NCBI RefSeq assembly: GCF_900199725.1 | Contig: NZ_LT904902.1 | Span: 182,084 to 246,083 of the forward strand | Direction of reading: 5' to 3' | Origin: Cytobacillus massiliigabonensis | GTDB taxonomy: Bacteria; Bacillota; Bacilli; Bacillales; Cytobacillaceae | DNA: 64,000 bases | Shown here: in pieces, positions 41,680 through 51,726 of the stretch | How positions within the stretch are numbered: position 1 is the stretch's first letter | Layout of the letters: each line of letters starts with the position of its first letter | Notes under the pieces: generated by a model | Told to the model about the DNA's origin: nothing | Databases searched by the model: none | What the model saw: the letters and a program-made list of their open reading frames with translations, nothing else | Made by a program: the position numbers and the translations under genes

Positions 41680-42957
41680 TTAATTTATTTCGTCCTCATC
41701 CTGGACGATTTCTCTGCCAGGTAAAATGAGGTTTAGGATAACCCCAACGATGGCAGCAAGAGCCATCCCCTCAATTGCAAATGTTTCTGAGAATCTTAAT
41801 GCAGCACCGCCGATTCCAATTACCAGAATAACTGATGAGATCACAAGATTTCTGTTTTTGCCAAAATCAATATTATTTTCAACAAGCATCCGCAAGCCGC
41901 TGGAAGCGATGATTCCGAATAATAAAATCGAAATTCCGCCTAGCACTGCCGTGGGAATGGTTTGGATCAATGCCATTGCTTTGCCAAAGAAAGCGAACAA
42001 AATCGCTAGTACAGCCGCTCCAAAAATGACATATACAGAGTAGACGCGTGTAATGGCAAGTACACCAATGTTTTCACCATAGGTTGTTTTTGGCGGTCCA
42101 CCGAGAAACGCACTGACAAATGTGCCTAACCCATCTGCAAAAATCGAGCGGTGCAGTCCCGGATCCTTAATGTAATTGCGATTCACTACTTTTCCAAGTA
42201 CTAATTGATGGCCAATATGTTCTGAGATGGTGACAAGTACGATCGGCACCATGGCGAGTAATACAGTAGAGGTAATGTTAAATTCATAATGAACACCTGG
42301 AAATAAGAAGTCCGGCATCGCGAACCATTTTGCTTCTTTTACTGGAGTATAATCGATAATACCAATGATAGCTGAATAGATATAACCAATAATCAAGCCT
42401 AGTAAAATCGGCATCGCACTTAAAATATTTTTGAAATAAACTGTGAATACAATTGCTGCAAATAGTGTGACAAGTGCAGCTGTAAAGTGTACAAAACTAT
42501 ATTCTTTGTTCACATTCATTGCCATATCAACAGCTGTTCCCGACAAACCTAACCCGATAACCATAATCACTGGTCCAACAACAATTGGAGGTAAAAGCCT
42601 CATTAGCCATTTATAGCCAGCCTTCCAAATAACTAGGGAGACAAGCGAGTAGGTAATGCCGACTGCCATCGCACCGATCATTGCGTTTCCAGGGTTTTCC
42701 CCAAAATTGGTAGCAATTAAGATCGGGGTAATGAACGCAAATGATGAGCCTAAGTACGCAGGCACTTTAAATTGTGTAATGAATAAAAAGATAATTGTTG
42801 CAATCCCACTCGTTAAAAGAGCGATTGCCGGGCTTAAACCTACTAATTGCGGAACTAAAATCGTTGATCCGAACATAGCAAACATATGCTGAAAGCTTAG
42901 TGTAATGAGCTGCGTTTTACTTGGAAAATCATTGATGTCTAATACTGGCTTATTCAT
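41680..42957 (-). CDS. pyrP: Uracil permease
   Basis: PyrP imports uracil by proton symport. The 425-residue NCS2-family transporter has about 14 hydrophobic segments, the N-terminal QHMFAMFGSTILVP and the substrate-region motif GGPPKTTYGENIG. Lying between pyrR and pyrB, it is controlled with the biosynthetic genes. The gap to pyrR is only 60 bases and carries a PyrR-binding hairpin but no terminator. Confidence 0.96.
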   Translation of the reverse strand: MNKPVLDINDFPSKTQLITLSFQHMFAMFGSTILVPQLVGLSPAIALLTSGIATIIFLFITQFKVPAYLGSSFAFITPILIATNFGENPGNAMIGAMAVGITYSLVSLVIWKAGYKWLMRLLPPIVVGPVIMVIGLGLSGTAVDMAMNVNKEYSFVHFTAALVTLFAAIVFTVYFKNILSAMPILLGLIIGYIYSAIIGIIDYTPVKEAKWFAMPDFLFPGVHYEFNITSTVLLAMVPIVLVTISEHIGHQLVLGKVVNRNYIKDPGLHRSIFADGLGTFVSAFLGGPPKTTYGENIGVLAITRVYSVYVIFGAAVLAILFAFFGKAMALIQTIPTAVLGGISILLFGIIASSGLRMLVENNIDFGKNRNLVISSVILVIGIGGAALRFSETFAIEGMALAAIVGVILNLILPGREIVQDEDEIN

Positions 42958-42975
42958 GTTTTCTTCTCCTCAATT

Positions 42976-43008
42976 CCTTTTTAGCCTCACTGAGCTATTA
43001 TTTAAAGG
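42976..43008 (-). promoter_or_regulatory. PyrR-binding hairpin ahead of pyrP, without terminator
   Basis: On the minus strand lower stem CCTTT/AAAGG, purine-rich bulge AAATAA and upper stem TAGC/GCTA hold the loop TCAGTGAG, the same architecture as the other two PyrR sites in this operon. It ends 18 bases before the pyrP ATG, and its 3-prime AAAAAGG runs into the Shine-Dalgarno region (TTGAGGAG). No terminator stem or T-run exists in the 60-base gap. Confidence 0.75.
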
Positions 43009-43017
43009 GTTTGCCAA

Positions 43018-43584
<567 letters not shown>

Positions 43585-43590
43585 TTATAT

Positions 43591-43698
43591 AAAAAACCCT
43601 CTCACCGATTTGGCGAGAGGGTAACGATTACATAGAATTAGGGTAAAACCCTAGCACTTATCCGTTTCCTTCTCAGCCTCACGGGACTGTATTAAAGG
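43591..43698 (-). promoter_or_regulatory. PyrR attenuator in the pyr operon leader
   Basis: The leader has a PyrR-binding hairpin (43698-43668) with loop core GTCCCGTGAGGCT, stems CCTT/AAGG and CAG/CTG, then a terminator made of ACCCTCTCGCC/GGTGAGAGGGT (43622-43612 with 43606-43596) followed by TTTTTT. The ATG of pyrR is 36 bases beyond. This controls the whole operon. Confidence 0.92.
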
Positions 43699-43718
43699 AC
43701 TCTTATTTAACTAGGTTT

Positions 43719-43747
43719 AGTTTATTGCAATCATCGGAAGTTGTCAA
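43719..43747 (-). promoter_or_regulatory. SigA promoter of the pyr operon
   Basis: TTGACA (43747-43742) and TAAACT (43724-43719) are separated by 17 bases. The -35 element overlaps the last codon of rluD (stop at 43744-43746). It sits about 20 bases before the first PyrR hairpin. Confidence 0.85.
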
Positions 43748-44655
43748 CGATTATTTTTCAGCTTGTCTACTAGATGCTGAAAGTCAGGAGGAAGCGGGGC
43801 TTCGAACTCTATATATTCACCTGTCCTAGGATGAACAAACCCTAAAATTCCAGCATGCAATGCCTGACCGCCAATATCTAATGTCTTTCTTGGACCGTAT
43901 TTCGGATCGCCTGCGAGCGGGTATCCAATATATTTCATATGTACCCGAATTTGGTGAGTCCTTCCAGTTTCTAATTGACATTCTACAAATGTGAAATCTT
44001 TAAACCGATCAAGTACATGAAAATGGGTGACTGCATGTTTGCCATTATCTGTTACAGCCATACTTTGCCTATCCTTTTGATCACGTGCTATTGGCGCCTC
44101 AATTGTTCCATAATCATGAGGAATCACTCCATGGACGATCGCACGATATTTCCTAGTCACTGTCTTTTCGACTAATTGATTAACGAGACTTTCGTGAGCA
44201 AGATCATTCTTTGCCACCATTAACAAACCGGATGTATCCTTATCGATACGGTGAACAATTCCAGGTCTCATAACCCCATTAATTCCTGAAAGATCCTTAC
44301 AATGAGCCATTAAACCATTTACTAATGTACCTGTTAAGTGACCAGGAGCAGGATGGACGACCATTCCCTTCGGCTTATTCACTACCAATACATCCTGGTC
44401 CTCGTAGTATATATCTAAATCCATTTCTTCAGGAACAACATCTAATTCCTCAGGTTCTGGAATCGTGATCTCAATTCGATCATTTAATGAACATTTATAG
44501 TTTGTTTTTATTTGCTGACCATTTACAAGGACATGCCCCTCTTTAATCCAGCTTTGAGCTTGTGTTCGTGACCATTCTTTGTTTAATGCTGAAAGAACCT
44601 TATCAATTCTCTCTCCTGCTTGCTCTTCAAGAATGGTGTGTTCCATTTTCTCCAT
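43744..44655 (-). CDS. rluD: 23S rRNA pseudouridine synthase, RluD family
   Basis: RluD-type enzymes isomerise specific uridines in helix 69 of 23S rRNA. The 303-residue protein has an N-terminal S4 RNA-binding domain (about 12-70) and the catalytic domain with HRIDKDTSG at 135-143 (catalytic Asp138) and [12 protein letters not shown]. In B. subtilis it is ylyB. AAAGGAG precedes the ATG at 44655, which lies 29 bases inside lspA. The exact target uridines are inferred from the family. Confidence 0.93.
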   Translation of the reverse strand: MEKMEHTILEEQAGERIDKVLSALNKEWSRTQAQSWIKEGHVLVNGQQIKTNYKCSLNDRIEITIPEPEELDVVPEEMDLDIYYEDQDVLVVNKPKGMVVHPAPGHLTGTLVNGLMAHCKDLSGINGVMRPGIVHRIDKDTSGLLMVAKNDLAHESLVNQLVEKTVTRKYRAIVHGVIPHDYGTIEAPIARDQKDRQSMAVTDNGKHAVTHFHVLDRFKDFTFVECQLETGRTHQIRVHMKYIGYPLAGDPKYGPRKTLDIGGQALHAGILGFVHPRTGEYIEFEAPLPPDFQHLVDKLKNNR

Positions 44656-45121
44656 GTGTTTTCTCCTTTTTTAACGCTCTCTCTTCTAAAAGCATTTGGA
44701 TCATTAGCATCGCTACGCCAATAACTAATGCAGAATCTGCAATATTAAAGACAGGGAAGTCATACCCAAATATATAGGTATTTATAAAATCAACAACTTC
44801 GTTTCGGAAAACACGATCTATGAAATTCCCAATCGCTCCCCCTAGCATAAATCCTAACGATACCCCAAATAACATTTTTCCTTTAGCAGCTTTTTGAATG
44901 TAATAGACAATTCCAATGATAACGATGACCGTGATAATATAAAAAAACCACATTTGTCCTTCAAGAATTCCCCAAGCAGCCCCTCGATTTCTGTGGGAAG
45001 TAATATAAAGGAAGTCTTCAATAACTTTTATACTTTCTCCAAGCTCCATGTTTTTGACAATTAAATACTTCGTTAATTGATCAAGTGCAATAACAAATAA
45101 GGCAATTATGTAATAAAACAC
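44627..45121 (-). CDS. lspA: Lipoprotein signal peptidase
   Basis: LspA cleaves signal peptides of diacylated prolipoproteins in the membrane. The 164-residue protein has four transmembrane helices and the aspartyl catalytic pair Asp102 (GNFIDR) and Asp129 (FNIADS), plus RNRGAAWG. I prefer the GTG at 45121, which gives [15 protein letters not shown] and has GGGGGTT eight bases upstream; the ATG at 45136 adds five residues that relatives lack. The cytosolic tail is charged. Confidence 0.95.
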   Translation of the reverse strand: MFYYIIALFVIALDQLTKYLIVKNMELGESIKVIEDFLYITSHRNRGAAWGILEGQMWFFYIITVIVIIGIVYYIQKAAKGKMLFGVSLGFMLGGAIGNFIDRVFRNEVVDFINTYIFGYDFPVFNIADSALVIGVAMLMIQMLLEERALKKEKTHGENGTHHS

Positions 45122-45200
45122 AAAGGCAACCCCCATATCTCTTATCTTTACCTTTGCATTTTAGCACACTCTGCATAAAAACGACAGTAAGCGCTTATTC

Positions 45201-45488
45201 TTATTCATACAAAGATTTCCGATAATAATTTTCCAGCCGATTACAATCATCGAGTGATTTTAAGGTAGGAACCTCAGCTAGAATATCATCTGGCAGTAAT
45301 TCACCAGATATTTCACATTTGCCATATACTCCTTTTTCAATTCTTTCTAGTGTACTTTCCACATCATATAATTCATCCAAGATGAAAGGTCTTATCAGTT
45401 TTGAACTGCGATCATCCATTAATTTTTCCAATAATTCCTGTCTTGTATTACGGAGTTCGGAATAGAGCTTCTCAACTTTTGCATCCAT
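45201..45488 (-). CDS. ylyA: Short DksA/TraR-like protein with degenerate zinc finger
   Basis: The 95-residue protein has an N-terminal coiled coil (about 1-55) and the DksA/TraR signature ERIEKGVYGKCEISGE (about 51-66). Classical members carry four cysteines; here only the first of the C-x2-C pair remains (Cys then Ser) and a single later Cys, so zinc binding is doubtful. B. subtilis YlyA at this locus is longer and has been linked to RNA polymerase in sporulation, from memory. I start at the ATG at 45488 (GGAGG seven bases upstream). It lies between lspA and ileS. Confidence 0.8.
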   Translation of the reverse strand: MDAKVEKLYSELRNTRQELLEKLMDDRSSKLIRPFILDELYDVESTLERIEKGVYGKCEISGELLPDDILAEVPTLKSLDDCNRLENYYRKSLYE

Positions 45489-45599
45489 GTCTGTTCCTCC
45501 GTTCAATTATTTTACCTTAGTATCTCTTGAGAGTCTTTATTAGACACAGGCAAAGTTTTTACAACGGGAACAACAATTAACGGAGATGGTATTATTTAT

Positions 45600-45634
45600 A
45601 AAAAAATGAGTCCCTGCGAAAAACAGGGACTCAT
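45600..45634 (-). terminator. Intrinsic terminator of ileS
   Basis: The perfect 11-bp stem ATGAGTCCCTG/CAGGGACTCAT (45606-45616 with 45624-45634) has a 7-base loop and runs into TTTTTTT on the minus strand, six bases past the ileS stop. Confidence 0.93.
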
Positions 45635-45639
45635 ACTTT

Positions 45640-48411
45640 TTATACAAGATGGCTATAGTGATTTTGTACGACATCTGCACAACGCGGACATAAAGTGTTG
45701 AATTCTTCAACCTTTCCTACCTCTGGTGTAACAATCCAGCAGCGCTCACATGTTTCACCTTCAGCTTTTGTAACAACAATCGCTGTATTTTCAAATTTAA
45801 CAGCATTTTCAGGAGCTTCCTCTAATTTTCCAGCAATTTCAAAAGCGGAAACAATAAATAACTGCTCCAAATTCTCATCAATCGACTCAAGCAATTCTTT
45901 TACTTGCTCATTAACGTACAACGTAATTTTTGCAGTCAGTGACTTGCCGATTACCTTTTCATTACGGGCTTCTTCTAAAGCCTTTAAAATGTCATCACGA
46001 AGCTTCATGAATGAAGTCCATTTTTCCTCTAAAGCTTTTGCCTTTGGAAGCTCTTCGTACTCTGGCATATCCGTTAATTGTACACTTTCTTCATTAACTG
46101 ATGGAATAAAGCTCCAAACCTCATCAGCCGTATGAGAAAGAATTGGAGCAGCCAATTTCGTTAATGCAAGTAAGCATTCATAAAGAACTGTTTGGATTGC
46201 TCTGCGATCTTTATGATCCGTTCCCTCAATATATAAAATATCTTTTGCAAAATCAAGGTAGAAAGCACTCAAATCAAGTGTACAGAAATTGTTAATTGCA
46301 TGGTAAATACCTGCAAACTCATAATTTTCATAAGCATTACGAACAGTTTTAATTAATTTATTCAGCTTTACTAGCATAAACTGATCCACTTCACGCAGAT
46401 TTTCATAAGCAACTTTATTTACAGCTGGATCAAAATCATCTAGATTTCCTAGCAAGAAACGGAATGTATTGCGGATTTTCCGATACACTTCAGCTACTTG
46501 TTTTAAGATTGGGTCAGATACACGCACATCTGCTTGGTAATCAACAGAAGCAACCCATAGTCTTAAAATATCTGCTCCAAGCTGGTTCATAACTTTAGCA
46601 GGAACAACAACGTTTCCAATGGATTTACTCATTTTTCTTCCTTCTCCGTCAAGAGCAAAACCATGGCTTAAAACACCTTTATATGGAGCTTTTCCTGTTA
46701 CTGCAACAGCTGTTGATAGAGAAGAGTTAAACCATCCGCGATATTGGTCCGAGCCTTCAAGATATAAGTCAGCCGGTCTTTGAAGATCATCTCGCTCTAG
46801 AAGAACAGCTTGGTGGGAAGAACCTGAATCGAACCAAACATCCATTATATCTGTCTCTTTTTCAAACTTGCCATTCGGACTGCCAGCATGTGTGAATCCT
46901 TCAGGAAGCAAGTCCTTTGCATCACGCTCAAACCAAATATTTGAACCATGTTCGCGGAAAAGATTGGAAACATAATCAATCGTCTCATCAGTAATAATAG
47001 CTTCTCCGTTTTCTGCATAAAATACTGGAATAGGTACACCCCATGCTCGCTGACGGGAAATACACCAATCGCCGCGGTCACGAACCATATTGAATAATCT
47101 CGTTTCTCCCCAAGCAGGTACCCATTTCGTTTCTTTTACTGCATCCATAAGCTCATTGCGGAAATCTTTAATAGAAGCAAACCATTGAGCTGTTGCACGG
47201 AAGATTACTGGTTTCTTTGTTCTCCAGTCATGCGGGTATGAGTGTGTGATGAAAGTAAGCTTTAGCAATGCACCAACAGCCTCAAGCTTTTCAGTAATCG
47301 GCTTATTTGCTTCATCATAGAATAAACCTTCGAAGCCTGTTGCTTCATTCGTCATAACTCCTCGATCATCCACTGGGCATAATACATCTAGCCCATATTT
47401 TTGTCCAACATAGAAGTCATCTTCCCCATGTCCCGGTGCTGTGTGAACACACCCAGTTCCTGCATCTGTTGTCACATGTTCACCAAGCATAACAAGTGAA
47501 TCTCGATCGTAAAGCGGATGCTTGGCAAGAATATGTTCAAGTTCAGAACCTTTCACAGTCTTAACTACTTGCGGGTTTTCCCATTCAATCTCTTTTGTTA
47601 CTGCAGCTAATAAATCCTCAGCAACTAGATACTTGCTCCCTTTTTCTTCAACGACAGCATACGTAAGTTCAGGGTGTACAGAAATTCCTAAGTTTGCTGG
47701 AATCGTCCAAGGTGTTGTCGTCCAGATGACAATTTGCGTATCTGCATCAAGTACATTCTTGCCGTCTGCCACTTTAAATCCAACATAGATAGAAGGAGAC
47801 CGTTTATCTTTGTATTCAATTTCTGCCTCAGCTAAAGCGGATTCAGATGAAGGAGACCAGTAAACAGGCTTTTTCCCTTTATAGATATAGCCTTTCTTTG
47901 CCATATCTCCGAAAACTTTAATTTGCTGTGCTTCATACTCTGGTTTTAACGTGATATAAGGATTTTCCCAATCTCCCCTTACACCTAAACGTTTAAATTG
48001 TGTACGCTGGCTGTCAATTTGTCCATAAGCATATTCTTCACAAAGCTTACGGAATTCAGCAACCGTCATTTCCTTGCGTTTCACGCCTTTATTTGTAAGA
48101 GCTTGCTCGATTGGCAAGCCATGCGTATCCCATCCTGGAACATAAGGTGCATTGTAGCCTGTCATTGATTTATGACGAACAATGATATCTTTAAGGATCT
48201 TGTTTAACGCATGCCCCATATGGATATCACCATTCGCATATGGAGGTCCATCATGCAGAACAAACATCGGACGGCCTTTCGTTCGATCTTGTACTTTCTT
48301 ATAAATATCCATCTCTTCCCATTTCGCTTGAATTTCCGGCTCGCGCTTTGGTAAATTCCCTCTCATCGGAAATTCAGTTTTTGGCATTAATAATGTGTCT
48401 TTGTAATCCAT
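45640..48411 (-). CDS. ileS: Isoleucyl-tRNA synthetase
   Basis: IleS charges tRNA-Ile and edits misactivated valine. The 923-residue class I synthetase has the HIGH-type motif HMGH at 64-67, an editing (CP1) domain with [11 protein letters not shown], the KMSKS loop in [10 protein letters not shown] (about 593-602), and a C-terminal zinc site with CERCW and CPRC. This is the bacterial-type enzyme, expected to be mupirocin-sensitive. I start at the ATG at 48411 (GGAGG seven bases upstream); the frame to 48453 is leader. Expression is controlled by the upstream T-box. Confidence 0.97.
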   Translation of the reverse strand: MDYKDTLLMPKTEFPMRGNLPKREPEIQAKWEEMDIYKKVQDRTKGRPMFVLHDGPPYANGDIHMGHALNKILKDIIVRHKSMTGYNAPYVPGWDTHGLPIEQALTNKGVKRKEMTVAEFRKLCEEYAYGQIDSQRTQFKRLGVRGDWENPYITLKPEYEAQQIKVFGDMAKKGYIYKGKKPVYWSPSSESALAEAEIEYKDKRSPSIYVGFKVADGKNVLDADTQIVIWTTTPWTIPANLGISVHPELTYAVVEEKGSKYLVAEDLLAAVTKEIEWENPQVVKTVKGSELEHILAKHPLYDRDSLVMLGEHVTTDAGTGCVHTAPGHGEDDFYVGQKYGLDVLCPVDDRGVMTNEATGFEGLFYDEANKPITEKLEAVGALLKLTFITHSYPHDWRTKKPVIFRATAQWFASIKDFRNELMDAVKETKWVPAWGETRLFNMVRDRGDWCISRQRAWGVPIPVFYAENGEAIITDETIDYVSNLFREHGSNIWFERDAKDLLPEGFTHAGSPNGKFEKETDIMDVWFDSGSSHQAVLLERDDLQRPADLYLEGSDQYRGWFNSSLSTAVAVTGKAPYKGVLSHGFALDGEGRKMSKSIGNVVVPAKVMNQLGADILRLWVASVDYQADVRVSDPILKQVAEVYRKIRNTFRFLLGNLDDFDPAVNKVAYENLREVDQFMLVKLNKLIKTVRNAYENYEFAGIYHAINNFCTLDLSAFYLDFAKDILYIEGTDHKDRRAIQTVLYECLLALTKLAAPILSHTADEVWSFIPSVNEESVQLTDMPEYEELPKAKALEEKWTSFMKLRDDILKALEEARNEKVIGKSLTAKITLYVNEQVKELLESIDENLEQLFIVSAFEIAGKLEEAPENAVKFENTAIVVTKAEGETCERCWIVTPEVGKVEEFNTLCPRCADVVQNHYSHLV

Positions 48412-48489
48412 GTCCATTCCTCCAGTTTTGCTCATTAACTCCATGATTTCCACTTCTTAGCACAATAAAACTTACTGTCAAGAGAATAT

Positions 48490-48766
48490 AAAAAAACCCT
48501 CTCATCCCAAAAAGGGACGAGAAGGTTTTAACTCCCGCGGTACCACCCTTGTAGATAGAAATGCATTTATTTCCTATCCGCTCAAGCATTCTTAACGCGA
48601 ATGAATCGCCTTTGCTTAATAATTCAAGGAACGTTCAGCAAGGAACTCAAGGGTGATTTTCCAATATTTTGCTTCTGCCGGGCTTTCACCATCCCCGGAT
48701 CGCTAACAGGCAAAATTCATGCACTGATTAAAGCATTTAAATATTGTACTGTCCCTCTCACAGTTC
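48490..48766 (-). promoter_or_regulatory. T-box riboswitch, tRNA-Ile specific
   Basis: The leader carries the T-box bulge GGGTGGTACCGCGG (48548-48535 region) followed by a 15-bp terminator stem (48528-48514 with 48508-48494) and TTTTTTT. Stem I closes with GAACT (48766-48762) and AGTTC, then GGG/CCC and AATATTT/AAATATT; the internal loop on the 3-prime side holds the specifier ATC (48657-48655), an isoleucine codon, matching the downstream gene. Uncharged tRNA-Ile would stabilise the antiterminator and switch ileS on. Confidence 0.95.
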
Positions 48767-48793
48767 ATAGTTCTAATTTACTTTGTTTTAAAA

Positions 48794-48822
48794 ATTATAT
48801 GCATTTATTCGAATTTCGTCAA
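48794..48822 (-). promoter_or_regulatory. SigA promoter of ileS
   Basis: TTGACG (48822-48817) and a perfect TATAAT (48799-48794) are 17 bases apart. The -35 element overlaps the stop codon of divIVA at 48819, so ileS transcription starts immediately at the end of the upstream gene. Confidence 0.85.
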
Positions 48823-49334
48823 GCTAATGAATCCTCTTCTTGTGCAGATTTTAATTCCGTTGCATCGAGCTCATATTCAAGAAGATGATCCCAATCATCA
48901 TTATTCAAAAGATCTAATTGTGCTTCAATAAGCATTTTAAAGCGAGTCCTAAATACCTTTGACTGCTTTTTCAGCTCTTCAATTTCTAGAGCAATTTTTC
49001 TTGCCTTCGATAAAGATTCATTTACAATGCGATCAGCATTTTTCTCAGCTTCCTTAATGATGAGCTTTGCTTCTTTTTGCGCATTTCTCCTCACTTCTTC
49101 AGCTGCTTCCTGCGCCACGACAATTGATTTGTTTAAAGTTTCTTCAATCGTTGTAAAATGGCCAATTCGTTCGTTGAGATCGTTAAGCCTTTCTTCTAAT
49201 TCCTTTTTCTCCCGAATGACAATTTCATAATCTTTTATCACTTGGTCAAGAAATTCGTTCACTTCGTCTTCATCATAGCCTCGGAATCCTTTGCTAAATT
49301 CCTTATTATGAATATCCAACGGTGTTAATGGCAT
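48819..49334 (-). CDS. divIVA: Septum-site / polar scaffold protein DivIVA
   Basis: DivIVA binds negatively curved membrane at poles and septa and recruits division-site and sporulation factors. The 171-residue protein starts MPLTPLDIHNKEF, with the membrane-binding N-terminal domain (about 1-60, FRGYDEDEVNEFL) and a long coiled coil (about 65-150) that forms antiparallel tetramers. GGGAGGT precedes two adjacent ATG codons (49337 and 49334); the second gives the canonical N-terminus and better spacing. No strong terminator follows. Confidence 0.97.
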   Translation of the reverse strand: MPLTPLDIHNKEFSKGFRGYDEDEVNEFLDQVIKDYEIVIREKKELEERLNDLNERIGHFTTIEETLNKSIVVAQEAAEEVRRNAQKEAKLIIKEAEKNADRIVNESLSKARKIALEIEELKKQSKVFRTRFKMLIEAQLDLLNNDDWDHLLEYELDATELKSAQEEDSLA

Positions 49335-49410
49335 CATGGCCACCTCCCAAAATCCTTCAATTATGTATAAAGCTATTATTCGACAACTTGCAGCATATTC
49401 CTGCAAATTG

Positions 49411-49439
49411 AAAATAATTTTTATAAAAGGAAATGACAA
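49411..49439 (-). promoter_or_regulatory. Candidate promoter of divIVA
   Basis: TTGTCA (49439-49434) and TATTTT (49416-49411) are 17 bases apart, about 75 bases upstream of divIVA in an AT-rich gap of 148 bases. The -10 element is poor, and read-through from ylmH is also possible. Confidence 0.35.
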
Positions 49440-49482
49440 AACAAGCTATACTTTAATGTATTCAAATTTGCTAGTTATAGAA

Positions 49483-50256
49483 TTACTTTGCCTTCCCAGC
49501 GGTAATTTTCCATTTATCTTTTTTTGTTTTTCCTTCAATGGAGATGACTTTAGCTCGTCCAAAGCCCCTGACAGATATCATATCATATTCTTTGCATTCG
49601 AAAGCAGGGTTTTCAATTAAGGTCCAATTTAATTTTACCAGACCTTGCTGGATAAAACCTTGTGACTTTTGCCTCGATATATTATAAATAGCAGAAATTA
49701 CAGTATCTAGTCTCAGTGAAGTAGATGTGACAGAAATTTCATGCCAATTCTCTTCTGGCTGCAGGGCATTTTCAAACGGTTGTGCACGCAAACTGACAGA
49801 TGTTTTCCCAACCGATTCTAATTGCATGGAAATATAGTCCTCCACGTCTTTAGAAACAAAAAACTGAATTCTCCCGTCATGAACAAGAATATCACCGAAT
49901 TTGCCTCTTTTTAAGCCTAAAGACATCAAGCTGCCAAGCACCTGCGGATGTTCAAGTGAAATAAATTTACTAGGGTAAACTACTTCAAATAAACTAATTT
50001 GAAAATCATTTTCTTCCAGTTGAAAATAATCTGGGTAAATGATTGCACGCTTTCGTTCCGCAGATTGTGTACCGCCAAATAATTCAAATTTCACTTCCGT
50101 TTGATTGCCAATAATTGACCGAACGATTTCCTGCTCCCTCGGATCAAGAAAATCGGTTAATTTCGGTGCGTAGGCAGCATCTACTGAATCCGTCCAGTTA
50201 AGAACTTGATCGATAAATTCTTTTTCTTCTGGACGGAAATGCTGGTAAATTGTCAT
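49483..50256 (-). CDS. ylmH: S4-domain RNA-binding protein YlmH (RqcP2-like)
   Basis: The 257-residue protein has an N-terminal alpha/beta region with KLTDFLDPREQ, a central ribosomal-protein-like domain (HPQVLGSLMSLGLKRGKFGDI) and a C-terminal S4 RNA-binding domain (about 183-240, SLRLDTVISAIYNISRQKSQ). B. subtilis YlmH was recently described as a ribosome quality-control factor that can replace RqcP, partner of RqcH. The order divIVA-ylmH-ylmG-sepF is the conserved division cluster. The ribosome binding site (AAAGGGG) is rather far from the ATG. Confidence 0.93.
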   Translation of the reverse strand: MTIYQHFRPEEKEFIDQVLNWTDSVDAAYAPKLTDFLDPREQEIVRSIIGNQTEVKFELFGGTQSAERKRAIIYPDYFQLEENDFQISLFEVVYPSKFISLEHPQVLGSLMSLGLKRGKFGDILVHDGRIQFFVSKDVEDYISMQLESVGKTSVSLRAQPFENALQPEENWHEISVTSTSLRLDTVISAIYNISRQKSQGFIQQGLVKLNWTLIENPAFECKEYDMISVRGFGRAKVISIEGKTKKDKWKITAGKAK

Positions 50257-50284
50257 TCAATCATAAACCCCTTTAAAAGCCAAA

Positions 50285-50310
50285 AATAAAAAGGGCCGAA
50301 TAAAAGCCCT
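50285..50310 (-). terminator. Weak terminator after ylmG
   Basis: On the minus strand AGGGC (50310-50306) pairs with GCCCT (50296-50292) around a 9-base loop, followed by TTTTTATTTTT. The stem is short but the T-run is strong; it lies 10 bases beyond the ylmG stop. Confidence 0.65.
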
Positions 50311-50319
50311 CTTGCATAG

Positions 50320-50583
50320 TTAGCTTATCCATACAAATAATTGCCCTAACCCGCTCATTGCAAATTTAAGAACTAAAATCGCAACGATTGGTGAAATGTC
50401 GATCATGCCGAGTGGCGGTATAATTTTCCTAAAAGGTTCTAAATAAGGCTCACAAATCCTTGCTAAAAATTGACCAATTGCAGATTCTCTTGCACCTGGA
50501 AACCATGACAAAAGAATATAAATTATTAATGCCCACGAATAGTAGTTAATGATTGTTGCAATAATGCTGAATAAAAGTCCCAT
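50320..50583 (-). CDS. ylmG: YGGT-family membrane protein YlmG
   Basis: The 87-residue protein is an integral membrane protein with two predicted helices (about 5-28 and 62-85) and the family core [25 protein letters not shown]. Its role is not settled; in chloroplasts and pneumococci relatives affect division or nucleoid placement. It follows sepF by six bases in the division cluster. Confidence 0.94.
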   Translation of the reverse strand: MGLLFSIIATIINYYSWALIIYILLSWFPGARESAIGQFLARICEPYLEPFRKIIPPLGMIDISPIVAILVLKFAMSGLGQLFVWIS

Positions 50584-50589
50584 TTAGTG

Positions 50590-51033
50590 CTACCACCTCG
50601 TATTTTCGAAATCTTGCTCTTGCATCATTTGCGAAATATTCCCAGAGATTTCAATATTATCAGGTGTACATAGGAAAATATCTGTACCGATTTTTTGAAT
50701 ATCTCCACCAATTGCATATACTGTCCCGCTTAGGAAGTCAACGATTCTTTTTGCTTGATCCTTCTCAATTCTTTGTAGATTAACGACGACAGCACGTCTA
50801 TTCTTCAAATGGTCAGCAATATCCTGTGCTTCTGCATAAACTCGTGGTTCAACGAGGACCATTTTAGATGACTTTTGCACACTTTGCAGGCTGACAATAT
50901 TATTTTTTTGTGCTGGCTGAGCTTTTTGAGATTGTTTAATAGGCTCCAATTCTTCTTCGACGATTTCCTCATCCTTATAGTCATATTCATCATCTAAGAA
51001 GAAAAATGTTTTAAATTTTGATTTTATACTCAT
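50590..51033 (-). CDS. sepF: Cell division protein SepF
   Basis: SepF bundles FtsZ filaments and ties them to the membrane, partly replacing FtsA. The 147-residue protein has an N-terminal amphipathic segment ([13 protein letters not shown]), an acidic, poorly conserved linker (about 14-60) and the C-terminal dimerising domain (about 62-140) with [21 protein letters not shown]. It follows ylmE by six bases. Confidence 0.96.
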   Translation of the reverse strand: MSIKSKFKTFFFLDDEYDYKDEEIVEEELEPIKQSQKAQPAQKNNIVSLQSVQKSSKMVLVEPRVYAEAQDIADHLKNRRAVVVNLQRIEKDQAKRIVDFLSGTVYAIGGDIQKIGTDIFLCTPDNIEISGNISQMMQEQDFENTRW

Positions 51034-51039
51034 TTTTGA

Positions 51040-51726
51040 TCAACCTCCTACTCCTTCTTCGCCTACTAAAGCGGTTCCTATTCTTACCATAGTAGCCCCT
51101 TCTTCAATGGCAATCACATAGTCATTAGACATTCCCATTGAGAGCTCTGTGCAAGGCGCATACATAAGTTCTAAGTTTTTTATTTCCTTCTGCAGCTTAT
51201 TAAGTTTTCGGAAACAGGTACGCAGCAAATGCTCATCCTCTGTAAATGGCGCCATTGTCATCAAACCACAAATTCGTATTTTATCATACTTGCTTAAGCT
51301 TAATACAAACTCACTTACTTCATCCGGGGAAAGCCCCTGCTTTGACTCCTCTCCTGAAACATTTACTTGAACAAAACAATTCGTTACTTTGTTTGCTCTC
51401 TTATTTATTTCTTCTGCAAGTGACATTCGGTCAAGAGAGTGAATATAATCAACTTTATCAATGATATTTTTTACTTTGCGTGTTTGCAATGTTCCAATAT
51501 AATGCCAAGTTGGCTTGTCCTTCAATGTATCCCATTTAGCCAAGAGACCCTCATCCCGGTTCTCTCCTAAATGGATAACACCCGCTTCAACCGCTTCCTC
51601 AGCTCTTTCAATTGTTGCATACTTAGTGACTGCAATAATTGTAACATTATTTGGATGTCTGTTTGACCTGCTACAAGCCATCTCGATGTTTTCTTGAATT
51701 ATCTGCAGATTTTCTTCTACCTTCAA
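51040..51726 (-). CDS. ylmE: PLP-binding homeostasis protein, YggS family
   Basis: YggS-type proteins bind pyridoxal phosphate without known catalysis and keep B6 vitamers and amino acid pools in balance. The 228-residue TIM barrel has the PLP lysine at Lys35 in AVTKYA, HYIGTLQTRKV (about 75-85), and SMGMSNDYVIAIEEGATMVRIG near the end for phosphate binding. Its start overlaps the ylmD stop by four bases. Confidence 0.95.
   Translation of the reverse strand: MKVEENLQIIQENIEMACSRSNRHPNNVTIIAVTKYATIERAEEAVEAGVIHLGENRDEGLLAKWDTLKDKPTWHYIGTLQTRKVKNIIDKVDYIHSLDRMSLAEEINKRANKVTNCFVQVNVSGEESKQGLSPDEVSEFVLSLSKYDKIRICGLMTMAPFTEDEHLLRTCFRKLNKLQKEIKNLELMYAPCTELSMGMSNDYVIAIEEGATMVRIGTALVGEEGVGG

Noticed and set aside
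45695-46135. Plus-strand 146-codon open frame
   Set aside because: It is antisense to the ileS 3-prime part, with low-complexity Ser-rich translation and no ribosome binding site.
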